From Anatilimnocola floriformis (GTDB taxonomy: Bacteria; Planctomycetota; Planctomycetia; Pirellulales; Pirellulaceae): 64,000 nt of DNA. The DNA is taken from positions 3,348,001 to 3,412,000 of the forward strand of contig NZ_JAMLFW010000001.1 of NCBI RefSeq assembly GCF_024256385.1, read 5' to 3'. The translations under genes were made by a program, and so were the position numbers. Shown here piece by piece: positions 52,915 through 61,211 of the stretch; position 1 is the first letter of the stretch, and the number at the start of each line of letters is the position of its first letter. The notes below the pieces were generated by a model. That model made no database searches and was not told the DNA's origin. It was given only the letters and a program-made list of their open reading frames with translations.

Positions 52915-54402
52915 GTGAATCAATTGCCCCGCAACATTCCGACCATGCCCGTGCTGTTTCTCGCAGCCACGCTGACGGCGATCGGCTTGTATTGGTGCGT
53001 CGACATGTGGCTGGGATCGCCAGCGCCGATCCTGCGTGTTGCATTGCTCACCGGCGGTGCGGCTCTCGCGGTGTTGGTGAGCGGATTGAGCGCCGAACGC
53101 CACTTGGCCGCCAGCCAAACCGCACGGCGGTATATCGACATGCTCTGTCAGCTCGATGCCAGCGCCTGGTTGTCAGGCAGCGGCGGCAATATGCCCGATC
53201 TGCCGACCTCGAATGCCTTTCGACCGGTGCTCAGCAGCGTGCGCAAGTGTTTGCAGCAACTAGCCGAGCGCGTGGAAGAAGCCGAACATCAAAAGTCCGC
53301 CGCCGAAGCCCGTGTGCATCGCGTGGCGATTGAACGCGACCAACTGAAAGAGATTCTCAGCGGCCTGACCGATCCGGTCGTCGCTGTCGACTCTTACGGC
53401 AGCGTGATCCTGGCCAACTCGCCTGCCACCAAGTTGCTGCATTTGCCGGCGACCGCCGAACATCCGGCGCTCGAACAACTGGCCCGCTGCGAAGAATTGG
53501 TAAGCCTACTCACGGAAACTCGCAAACGGCGTTGCAACAACAGCCGCACGACCGAAGTGAAGCTCGATGACGATGCGGGCCGCCAACACTGGTTCCGCAT
53601 CAGCTGCCGAACGTTTGCCGATGAAGCGGGTGCAAACTCAGCCTTGCCCGCCAGCCAAGGGGCCGTCGCCGTTCTCACCGATATTACGCACGAAAAGGCG
53701 ATCCAAAAGCGGAACGCTGAATTCGTCTCAAGCGTCAGTCACGAAATGAAAACGCCGCTCGCCAGCGTGCGGGCTTATGTCGAACTGCTCGCCGATGGTG
53801 ATGCAGAAGACGAAGCCACCCGCGAAGAATTTCTCGGCGTGATCCACAGCCAGACCGAACGCCTGCAACGGCTGATCGATAACCTGCTGAATTTGTCGCG
53901 GATCGAAGCCGGCGTGGTCGACGTCAACAAGGCGCCACGCTCGCTCAACGAACTGCTCGAAGAAACCGTCAACCTGTTGCAGCCCGCAGCCGCTCACAAG
54001 CGGATGGAACTGGTCACTGACCTCAGCCCGCTGTACCTCGGCGTCTTGGCCGATCGCGACACGTTGCTGCAAGCGGCAATCAACCTCGTTTCGAATGCCC
54101 TCAAATACACCCCCGAAGGTGGCCGCGTGACAGTTCGCAGCCGTCTGGCTGACGAGAGCGTGGTCTTTGAAGTGCAAGACACGGGCGTCGGTCTGAATGC
54201 CGAAGACAAGCAAAAGGTGTTCGAAAAGTTTTATCGCGTCAAGAAAGACCAGCAGATGGCCGCCGGCACGGGCCTCGGCCTGCCGTTGGTCAAACACATT
54301 GTTGAAGACGTGCACTCCGGCCGGATCGAAGTCGACAGCGAACCGGGCCAGGGGAGCATTTTCCGGATTGTTTTGCCGAGCATGAACGCTCGGGATGTTT
54401 GA
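52915..54402 (+). CDS. Membrane-bound sensor histidine kinase (PhoR-like)
   Basis: A 495-residue kinase with two N-terminal membrane helices (about 11-28 and 40-60), a coiled linker, a PAS-like domain (about 145-265, starting LSGLTDPVVAVDSYGSVILA) and a full kinase core. The phosphorylated residue is H276 in FVSSVSHEMKTPLASVRAYV; N box NLVSNALKYTPEGG; G1 DTGVGLNAED; F box FEKFYRV; G2 GTGLGLPLVKHI. The GTG at 52915 is the assumed start, with an ATG at 52945 as the alternative. It opens a same-strand run: receiver, STAS, gspE, gspF. Confidence 0.92.
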   Translation: MNQLPRNIPTMPVLFLAATLTAIGLYWCVDMWLGSPAPILRVALLTGGAALAVLVSGLSAERHLAASQTARRYIDMLCQLDASAWLSGSGGNMPDLPTSNAFRPVLSSVRKCLQQLAERVEEAEHQKSAAEARVHRVAIERDQLKEILSGLTDPVVAVDSYGSVILANSPATKLLHLPATAEHPALEQLARCEELVSLLTETRKRRCNNSRTTEVKLDDDAGRQHWFRISCRTFADEAGANSALPASQGAVAVLTDITHEKAIQKRNAEFVSSVSHEMKTPLASVRAYVELLADGDAEDEATREEFLGVIHSQTERLQRLIDNLLNLSRIEAGVVDVNKAPRSLNELLEETVNLLQPAAAHKRMELVTDLSPLYLGVLADRDTLLQAAINLVSNALKYTPEGGRVTVRSRLADESVVFEVQDTGVGLNAEDKQKVFEKFYRVKKDQQMAAGTGLGLPLVKHIVEDVHSGRIEVDSEPGQGSIFRIVLPSMNARDV

Positions 54403-54458
54403 GCGAGCAATCGCAACTCGCAGCGATTGAATCGCAGCGAAGACATTGAGGGAACAAC

Positions 54459-54899
54459 ATGACCAAGAAGATTTTGCTCTGCGATGACGAGCTGCACATC
54501 CTCAAAGCCGCTGAATTCAAGTTTTCTCGCGCTGGTTACCAGGTAACTTGCGCGAACAACGGCGAAGAAGGTTGGTCCAGCATCGAACGCGAATGCCCCG
54601 ATGTCCTCGTTACCGATTGCCAGATGCCGCGGCTGAACGGCCTGGAATTGGCAAAGCGAGTGAAGGACCATCCCGCCACAAATCACCTGCCGGTCATCAT
54701 GCTCAGTGCAAAGGGCTTTGAGCTGTCGCCCGAACAGCTGCGCGAAGAGTACGGCATTATCCGCCTGCTCTGCAAACCCTTCAGCCCGCGTGAATTGTTC
54801 GCCTTGGTCGAATCGCTGCTCGACGGCGGTGCTGAACCTTGCGCTGTCGGCATTTCGACCATCACTGCCGTCCCCTCCGCCGTGAGCCGCTGGTTGTAA
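54459..54899 (+). CDS. Single-domain response regulator
   Basis: A 146-residue CheY-like receiver without an output domain. Acidic residues D9 and D10, phospho-acceptor D53 in VLVTDCQMPRLNG, S83 in IMLSAKG, and K106 in LLCKPFSPRE complete the active site. A 25-residue tail follows (GGAEPCAVGI then TAVPSAVSRWL). GAGGGA lies about eight bases before the ATG. It sits 56 bp after the histidine kinase gene and 66 bp before the STAS gene, so it is the likely partner of that kinase, relaying to a protein, not to DNA. Confidence 0.92.
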   Translation: MTKKILLCDDELHILKAAEFKFSRAGYQVTCANNGEEGWSSIERECPDVLVTDCQMPRLNGLELAKRVKDHPATNHLPVIMLSAKGFELSPEQLREEYGIIRLLCKPFSPRELFALVESLLDGGAEPCAVGISTITAVPSAVSRWL

Positions 54900-54965
54900 C
54901 GACCGCGCGCACGCCGACCGCTCCCTCCCACCCTGCGCACCCGCAGCAAAATCTCGCTCCCGCCC

Positions 54966-55295
54966 ATGAAACTACCCACCGAAATCTTTGGCAACGTGAT
55001 CGTGGTTCACACGCCCGAAGAACTGAGCGCGGAAACCGCCGGTCAGTTCGAGAATTTTTTGACCAGCCTCGATCGCTCGCAAGTCGTCATCGATCTCAAC
55101 GGCAGCGAAACCATTGAAAGCGGCGGTCTCGAATCGGTGCTCGACGCTCAAGAAGCGCTGCGTGCCATTGGCGGCGACGTGAAGATCTCGACCAGCAATC
55201 ACGTGAACCGCAAGATTCTCGAAATGACCCGCCTCGACGAACAGCTCGAAGTCTTCGAAACCGTGATCGACGCCGTCAAAAGCTTCGCCTCCTAA
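54966..55295 (+). CDS. STAS-domain protein (anti-sigma factor antagonist-like)
   Basis: A 109-residue protein with the size and fold of a lone STAS domain. Around the usual phosphorylation site (DSSG in SpoIIAA) it has ETIESGGLESVLDAQEAL, so one serine remains but the motif is ESGG. Such proteins normally bind switch kinases or anti-sigma factors; none is adjacent. It lies between a receiver gene and gspE (20 bp upstream), which suggests a role in the same signalling path or in secretion control. Confidence 0.83.
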   Translation: MKLPTEIFGNVIVVHTPEELSAETAGQFENFLTSLDRSQVVIDLNGSETIESGGLESVLDAQEALRAIGGDVKISTSNHVNRKILEMTRLDEQLEVFETVIDAVKSFAS

Positions 55296-55315
55296 CCCCG
55301 CCTAAAGCACGCATC

Positions 55316-57067
55316 ATGTTCAATGGCAATCAACCGCCGCGGCTGGGAAATATTCTCGTCGAGAAGGGCGTGCTCACGCTCGAGCGATTGCAGGAAGCTC
55401 TCGATCTGCAGAAGCGTTCGAATGGGACGAAACTGCTCGGCGAAATCCTGATCGAGCGCGAATTCGCCACCGAAGACCAGGTGACGGAATGTCTCGCGCA
55501 GGTCTATGTCCTGCCCTATGCCAAGCTCGAACCGCGGCTGGCCGATCCGAAGATCGTCGAGGTATTGCCGCGCGAATACATCGAGAAAAATCTGGTTTTT
55601 CCGCTGTTTAAGATTCGCGGTGTGCTAACGGTTGCGCTCAGCGAACCGACCAACTTGTTCTTGCTCGATGAAATGAGCCGGGCCACGAACCTGCAAGTGC
55701 AGGTGGTCGTCGCTTCGCCTAAAGACATCCGGCGGATGATCACGACGCTGCCGGACAGCAAGACGTTTGTCATCGACGACATCATCGAAGATCACGATCA
55801 GAGCGAAGTGACGCTCATCGAAACGGCGATCGACGACATCGGCGATGCCACCGAAATCGCCGGCCAATCGCCGATCATTCGGCTGGTGAACTACGTCATC
55901 TACAACGCGGTGAAAGAAGGCGCCAGCGATATTCACATCGAGCCCGCCGAACGTTGCATGCGGGTCCGTTATCGCATCGACGGCCGACTTTATAAGTCGC
56001 TCGAAGTGCCGCTGAACCTGCTCAATGCAGTGACCAGCCGTATCAAGATCATGGCGTCGCTCGACATCAGCGAACGTCGCTTGCCGCAAGATGGTCGCGT
56101 GCACGTGATGCTTGATGGCCGCAAGGTCGATCTGCGTATCAGCACATTTCCAGGCAATCGCGGCGAAAAGACGGTAATTCGCGTGCTCGACACGCGCAGC
56201 GTTTCGCTGAATCTGCGCGACCTCGGTTTCGCCGAAGATGTGCTCGAACCACTGCAAGCCGGTATTCGTGCGCCGAACGGCATCATTCTCGTGACGGGCC
56301 CGACCGGTAGCGGTAAGAGCACCACGCTCTATGCCGCGCTGAACGAAATCGCCTGCATGGAGAACAACATCTGCACGGTCGAAGATCCGATCGAGTACCA
56401 CTTACCGCTGATCAACCAGTTTCAAGTGCAAGAGCGCGTCGGCCTGACGTTCTCGAAGGCCCTGCGTACGCTGCTACGGCAAGATCCCGACGTGATCATG
56501 GTCGGCGAAGTTCGCGATGAAGAAACGGCCCGCACTGCCATCCAAGCCGCTCTCACCGGCCACCTGGTGCTCAGCACACTCCACACCAATGATTCGCCGT
56601 CGGCGATCACGCGACTCGTCAACATCGGCGTGGAACCATTTTTGATTTCCGCCGCGTTGAATCAAATTCTCGCGCAGCGACTGGTTCGCCGCGTTTGTCC
56701 GAAGTGCCGCACTGCGTATGAGCCGCCGAGGCCGCTGCGAAAATCGCTCGAGCGGATGGGCTACGGCATGGACACATTTTATAAGGGCGCCGGTTGCAAG
56801 CGCTGCCGCAACACCGGTTACAGCGGCCGTGTCGGTGTGCATGAATTGCTGATCATCGACGATCGCATTCGCGATGCCGTTGTCGCCGAAGCCTCGGTGA
56901 CGGAGTTGAAGCGGATCGGCCTCGACAATGGCATGGTCACGTTGCGGAAAGATGGCTTTCGCAAAGTGCGCGAAGGTCTGACGACGGTGGAAGAAGTGAT
57001 TCAGATCACTGGCGAATCGATGGGCAGCGATACCGAAATTCGGGAGGTCGCCGCTGCACTTGTGTAA
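55316..57067 (+). CDS. gspE: GspE/PilB-type secretion or pilus assembly ATPase
   Basis: A 583-residue hexameric ATPase of type II secretion and type IV pilus systems. An N-terminal MshEN-type domain (about 1-150, GEILIEREFATEDQVTECLA) is followed by the ATPase: PAERCMRVRYRIDGRLY, Walker A GPTGSGKSTTLY (K334), EDPIEYHLPLINQFQVQE, Walker B DPDVIMVGEVRDEETA, and a C4 zinc site, CPKC and CKRC (about 462-505). All catalytic elements are present. Only gspF follows; no secretin or prepilin peptidase genes are in the window. Whether it drives secretion or pili cannot be told. Confidence 0.94.
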   Translation: MFNGNQPPRLGNILVEKGVLTLERLQEALDLQKRSNGTKLLGEILIEREFATEDQVTECLAQVYVLPYAKLEPRLADPKIVEVLPREYIEKNLVFPLFKIRGVLTVALSEPTNLFLLDEMSRATNLQVQVVVASPKDIRRMITTLPDSKTFVIDDIIEDHDQSEVTLIETAIDDIGDATEIAGQSPIIRLVNYVIYNAVKEGASDIHIEPAERCMRVRYRIDGRLYKSLEVPLNLLNAVTSRIKIMASLDISERRLPQDGRVHVMLDGRKVDLRISTFPGNRGEKTVIRVLDTRSVSLNLRDLGFAEDVLEPLQAGIRAPNGIILVTGPTGSGKSTTLYAALNEIACMENNICTVEDPIEYHLPLINQFQVQERVGLTFSKALRTLLRQDPDVIMVGEVRDEETARTAIQAALTGHLVLSTLHTNDSPSAITRLVNIGVEPFLISAALNQILAQRLVRRVCPKCRTAYEPPRPLRKSLERMGYGMDTFYKGAGCKRCRNTGYSGRVGVHELLIIDDRIRDAVVAEASVTELKRIGLDNGMVTLRKDGFRKVREGLTTVEEVIQITGESMGSDTEIREVAAALV

Positions 57068-57074
57068 GCGGTGA

Positions 57075-58289
57075 ATGAACATGACGGCCACTCTCACTTT
57101 CGAATACACGGCTCGCGATCCACTCGGCGCAACGCAAGATGGCACCGTGGAAGCCGCGTCGCGCGAAGAAGCCATTCAAAAGCTGCGCCGCGACGGCTTG
57201 CAGATTGTCGAACTCGAAGAAGAGAGCGACGCCGGGCCGTTGCTGGCTCCGCGTGTCCGGAAGAACGACATTGTTTACATCACGGGTCAGCTCGCGGTAA
57301 TGGCCGATACCGGCATTACGCTGTCGGTCGCGCTCGAAAGTATCGCCAAGCAAGAAACCAATCCCACGCTCAAAAAAGTCCTGCTCGACCTGAAAGCCAA
57401 TGTGGAAGGGGGCGAGGATTTTTCGACAGCCCTTGCGCGGCATCCCAAATATTTTGATCGAACCTATCTCGCACTCATCCGCGCGAGCGAAAAGACCGGT
57501 ACGCTCGCTGAGATGCTCGAGAACATTTCGCAGTACATGCGAAATCAACTCGAGACGATGCAGAAGGTCCGCGGCGCGCTGGCCTATCCCACGGTGATGC
57601 TTGTCCTCGCGACGGGTGTGACGATCTTCTTGCTCACCTACGTGCTGCCGAAGTTTCAGCCGTTATTCACCCGTAAGGGAATCAAGCTGCCGCCGATGAC
57701 GGTAGTGCTGATGACCGTTTCGAGCGCGCTGCTCGATTACTGGTGGGCCTGGCTGATCGGCGTGGTCGTTTGCCTGGTGATTTTTCTCGTCGGCCGCAAA
57801 ACTCCGACGGGCCGGTCGATTCTCGATTGGCTCGCCATTCACACGCCGATTATTGGACCGCTGTGCCGCAAGGTGATTTTGAGCCGCAGCGTGCGAACGC
57901 TCGGCACGATGGTCGAAAGCGGCGTGTCGATGCTCGACGCGCTGAAGCTGGCTGCCGATGTTTCGTCGAACGTCCATTACGAAAAAATCTGGCTGCACGC
58001 GCTCGACCTGGTTACCGAAGGCAAAAGCATCAGTGAATCCCTCTTCGGCAACCCGCTCTTTCCCGGCCCGCTCGTGCAAATGATCGCCGCCGGCGAAGAC
58101 ACCGGCAAACTCGATCACGTGCTCCGCAAAGTCAGCGGACATTACGACAAGGAAGTCGACATCGCCATCAAATCGGCGACGACAATGCTCGAGCCCCTCA
58201 TGATTACCGTTATGGGTGTGGTCGTCGGCGGCATCGCGATGGGCCTGCTCTTACCAATTTTCTCGCTCAGTCGGGCTCCGGCAGGCTAA
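57075..58289 (+). CDS. gspF: GspF/PilC-type inner-membrane platform protein
   Basis: A 404-residue platform protein with two GspF domains (about 70-195 and 275-395) and three membrane helices (near 170-195, 218-240 and 375-397). It begins with a small domain, FEYTARDPLGATQDGTVEA, typical of the family; GQLAVMADTGITLSVALESI and RSVRTLGTMVESGVSMLDAL are the two repeated blocks. It starts seven bases after the gspE stop, so both are made together. Its stop is four bases from the stop of a convergent lipoprotein gene. Confidence 0.93.
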   Translation: MNMTATLTFEYTARDPLGATQDGTVEAASREEAIQKLRRDGLQIVELEEESDAGPLLAPRVRKNDIVYITGQLAVMADTGITLSVALESIAKQETNPTLKKVLLDLKANVEGGEDFSTALARHPKYFDRTYLALIRASEKTGTLAEMLENISQYMRNQLETMQKVRGALAYPTVMLVLATGVTIFLLTYVLPKFQPLFTRKGIKLPPMTVVLMTVSSALLDYWWAWLIGVVVCLVIFLVGRKTPTGRSILDWLAIHTPIIGPLCRKVILSRSVRTLGTMVESGVSMLDALKLAADVSSNVHYEKIWLHALDLVTEGKSISESLFGNPLFPGPLVQMIAAGEDTGKLDHVLRKVSGHYDKEVDIAIKSATTMLEPLMITVMGVVVGGIAMGLLLPIFSLSRAPAG

Positions 58290-58293
58290 CCGC

Positions 58294-58692
58294 CTAGCGG
58301 CGCGATGTGACTTCAAATTTCAGATCCTTCAACCCCGCGGCAGGCACATCCTGCTTGAAGGGCGAGTTGGGACCTGAGAACTTGGGATCGACGATGTTGA
58401 CCTTCACCCGCTCGGTGGGATCCATCGGGTGAGGCGGGCCATCGACAGTGCTCAAAACGTCGATGCGATTGGCGCCGACAAAGACCTTGCCAGTGAAAGC
58501 GCCTCCGCTGACAGGCAACGTGATTGGGGGCTCGTTGCCGACATAGCAGCGAAGTTCGCCGGTCATCGGCATCCCATCCAGCGTCACCGTGCCGGCAATC
58601 TCGGCTTGTGAGGGAAGCTTATTTGACCCCGCGCCACAGCCGACAATCGCCACGATGGCCATTCCAATAACCAACGAGACAAACGACTTCAT
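58294..58692 (-). CDS. Small putative lipoprotein
   Basis: A 132-residue protein with a lipoprotein signal peptide, MKSFVSLVIGMAIVAIVGCG, where the Cys at 19 would be lipidated. The rest resembles the beta-sandwich, transthyretin- or carboxypeptidase-regulatory-like lipoproteins common in planctomycetes (IAGTVTLDGMPMTGELRCYV). Such genes often lie next to DUF1559 genes, as here (111 bp downstream of one on the same strand). The function is unknown. The ATG at 58692 is chosen over a frame extending to 58737 because of the signal peptide. Confidence 0.75.
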   Translation of the reverse strand: MKSFVSLVIGMAIVAIVGCGAGSNKLPSQAEIAGTVTLDGMPMTGELRCYVGNEPPITLPVSGGAFTGKVFVGANRIDVLSTVDGPPHPMDPTERVKVNIVDPKFSGPNSPFKQDVPAAGLKDLKFEVTSRR

Positions 58693-58803
58693 GAATGCGA
58701 CTTTCGATCCTGAAAGAGAAATGCCGACTCTCGGCAAGAGATCGGGCGCTGCACTTCTCAGCGCCCGGTCAGAAACGTCCGTGCGATGCGGACAACAAAG
58801 CTA

Positions 58804-59850
58804 CTAAGGATTGGTTTCGCCACCGTCGCGCGTGCAGAAGGCGTGGATGACGGTGGTGTCGGTCGAATCGGTGAAGACGCGGTTGCTTCCGTCAGCGAGC
58901 AGCACCACGGCGCCGCCCGGGTGGTAAGAGCTGATCGGGAAGTTGGCACCCACATCATCCGAAGTTCCGCTGGCGGCGTCGCCAGCGAACCCAACCTGGT
59001 TGATCCGATAACGGACTGCCGTGCAGTTGAAGTGTCGCTTGTCACTCCAAGTAGCTTGAGTCTCAGTTGCACCGACTGCCGAACCCATCGTCCAGCCATA
59101 TCGGCCACCGCTGTTGCCAGTCTTCTGCCAGCTGTTAAACGGAGCAGTGACAGGTTTTTGGCTGGCGTCGAGCAGGTGGCGGCTCTGCTCACCAATCATC
59201 CACGTATTGCTCGAGCCATCGGTGATCGACGAAAAGCCGGTTTTGCTATTGGCATAGAAGACGCCGTTGTCCGACGCGAGCGATCCCGAGGCTGTCGCGG
59301 TGCAGCAGCCTTGCGGATAGACGCCAGTGCCTGATGTGTTAATCGCCGAGCCCGAGATGCCGGTATATGAAACGATCATCTTGCGGGCCGCCGCACCACC
59401 GGAGGTGAAAAACTCGGGCACCGCGCTCGATGGACAGCGGTAGACTTTGATCTTGAGATCATTGACTGCCGCAGCGTTATTGGCGTTCGTGTAGCCGCTG
59501 GACGACACGAACTGCCACTTGTTGTAGACATTCGCTTGCTCGACGTAAGGGAGCATGTACACCATCCACGAAGATCCCCAGCCAGTCGTAGCTGAGGTGC
59601 CGAACTCGTTCATGTCGTTGGCTGAACCAGGCATAAACCGGTTGCCATAGGTATCGTGGAAATTGTGAGCTGCCAAGCCGAGCTGCTTCATGTTGTTGCT
59701 GCAGCTGCTGCGGCGAGCCGCTTCGCGAGCAGCCTGCACAGCTGGTAATAGCAACGCGACCAGCACCCCGATGATGGCAATTACCACGAGTAGCTCGACC
59801 AGGGTAAATCCTTGGTTACTCCGTCTGCCCATCTTTAACCTTGCGACCAT
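58804..59850 (-). CDS. DUF1559 prepilin-like protein
   Basis: A 348-residue protein with a type IV prepilin N-terminus: after MGRRSNQ comes GFTLVELLVVIAIIGVLVA with the Glu at position +5 of the mature form, and then LLPAVQAAREAARRSSCSNN, the signature shared by planctomycete DUF1559 proteins. The C-terminal part is beta-rich and ends HPGGAVVLLADGSNRVFTDS. A prepilin peptidase would cleave before GFTLVE. It probably uses a GspE/GspF motor such as the one encoded beside it. Start: ATG at 59850 (GAGGGA upstream) or 59832. Confidence 0.92.
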   Translation of the reverse strand: MVARLKMGRRSNQGFTLVELLVVIAIIGVLVALLLPAVQAAREAARRSSCSNNMKQLGLAAHNFHDTYGNRFMPGSANDMNEFGTSATTGWGSSWMVYMLPYVEQANVYNKWQFVSSSGYTNANNAAAVNDLKIKVYRCPSSAVPEFFTSGGAAARKMIVSYTGISGSAINTSGTGVYPQGCCTATASGSLASDNGVFYANSKTGFSSITDGSSNTWMIGEQSRHLLDASQKPVTAPFNSWQKTGNSGGRYGWTMGSAVGATETQATWSDKRHFNCTAVRYRINQVGFAGDAASGTSDDVGANFPISSYHPGGAVVLLADGSNRVFTDSTDTTVIHAFCTRDGGETNP

Positions 59851-60521
59851 TGCGTTCCCTCGGCTCGGCTAGAAAATAAAAAAATCGAAATGGAGGTGCT
59901 GCATGCATAAGGGGCGTTGAACGTCCGCTATCCGGCTTTAAAGGTCGTCGCCGGCGCACACTCAGTCAAGACAAATGCAGCAAAATTATGCGGATTGTCG
60001 CATTATTAGTTTTCACTGCGTCAAAAGGGCGCAGTTGGCACGCGACTGTACGGGTGCGAACCATCTCAGATGGCCGTGGTGCGGGGTCGAAGCGGGGTCA
60101 GAAACGCGGCCTTAAAAGCTGGGGAATATGAGGATCATACCAGCAAGTTCTGCCTATCGTTTAGGCACGCGCCGCTAAATGCCGCGTCAGTCAGGAATAT
60201 GCGCAAACCGCAGAGAAAAATATTGCGAGCAGTGAACCTGCTGCAACACTTTATTCAGAAATGACTTGTGCTTTGCGTCCAATTCTCGGCGTCGATTGCA
60301 CTTCTCGATTGGCACAGCGCGTGCAATATGCTGGAAACGTCAGCGACGAAGACGAAAGAATGAAGAAGTCAAACCTTCACACTTTCTTCCGATGTGCTGA
60401 ATACACATGAGACAAGATTTGCCCGTCAGCACAATTTCAGTGGAGTTGGAACTGCAGCCTGCCGGTTGAGATTCTCAGCCAGTGCTCCTGTGGTTGCCAC
60501 ACACCAACTGAAACGCACCGA
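59851..60521. other. 671 bp region upstream of the DUF1559 gene, before the repeat array
   Basis: The left end must hold the DUF1559 promoter. No gene is convincing: the open frame at 60070-60264 and others have no recognisable similarity. The stretch 60130-60420 is less G/C rich than its surroundings. It leads directly into the five-copy hairpin array, so a promoter for that array, if transcribed on the plus strand, could be here. Confidence 0.45.
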
Positions 60522-61137
60522 ATCGCCCGTTGCTGCCCGGCATCTGAATTTGGGGGAGGGAGAGGCCTTCAAGTTCAGATGCCTGGGCGCACACGGCCGC
60601 TGAATCAGCGAGTGCCACGAGCAATTCAACCATATCGCCCGTTGCTGTCCGGCATCTGAGTTCGAGGGAGGGAGAGGCCCGCGAATTCAGATGTCGGACG
60701 CACAGGCTATCAGCCGCGAACACGCTGGCTCCTACCGCACATCACCGAAATTTTGATATCGCCCGTTGCTGTCCGGCACCTGAATTTGAGGGAGGGAGAG
60801 GCCCGCAAATTCAGGTGCCCGGACGCACAGGCTCCTGCGAAACGCAGGACAACCGCACAAGCTTTGAGTTAGCTACCCGACATCGCCCGTTGCTGCCCGG
60901 CATCTGAATTTATGGGAGGGAGAGGCCCGTAAATTCAGGTGCCCGGGCGCACCGGCCCAAGACAAAGATTGAACATAGGCTCGAACGATTCGAGTCTACG
61001 GACTGATGAAATTGACAAGAAGTCGCCAGCTAATCGCTGGAAAGCAGCAGTCCTTTTTGTATCGCCCGTTGCTGCCCGGCATCTGAATTTGGGGGAGGGA
61101 GAGGCCTTCAAGTTCAGGTGCCCGGGCGCACACGGGG
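60522..61137. repeat. Array of five structured hairpin repeats with a constant G-rich loop
   Basis: Five direct copies of a roughly 75-base element start at 60522, 60634, 60758, 60882 and 61061, separated by unrelated spacers of about 36, 50, 49 and 105 bases. Each begins ATCGCCCGTTGCTG, forms a stem of about 18 base pairs, carries a loop with GGGAGGGAGAGGCC, and ends near GCGCAC. Stem changes are paired on both arms: GCCC/GGGC in copies 1, 4 and 5 becomes GTCC/GGAC in 2 and 3; TTTG/CAAA becomes TTCG/CGAA in 2 and TTTA/TAAA in 4. The loop is unchanged except at its ends. Some spacers hold small hairpins too, such as CCTGCG-AAA-CGCAGG and CTCGAA-CGA-TTCGAG. Either strand could be transcribed. 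Confidence 0.9.
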
Positions 61138-61211
61138 CGCTTTCTTAAAAAGTCGTCGAACTCTTCGCGACTCATGCTCCTTACAACACAGCATCGAACA
61201 ATCGGCACTTA

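Noticed and set aside
60522-61137. CRISPR array
   Set aside because: The repeats are about 75 bases with paired changes, and spacers vary from about 36 to 105 bases; no cas gene is near.
60522-61137. Integron cassette array with attC sites
   Set aside because: The hairpins lack the attC core GTTRRRY and its partner RYYYAAC, spacers are too short to hold cassettes, and no integrase is present.
60394-61208. Small open frames encoding a repeated peptide (SPVAARHLNLGEGEAF type) across the repeat array
   Set aside because: The frame arises from the repeat itself; copy 2 has a single-base deletion that breaks it, and substitutions follow stem pairing, not codon position.
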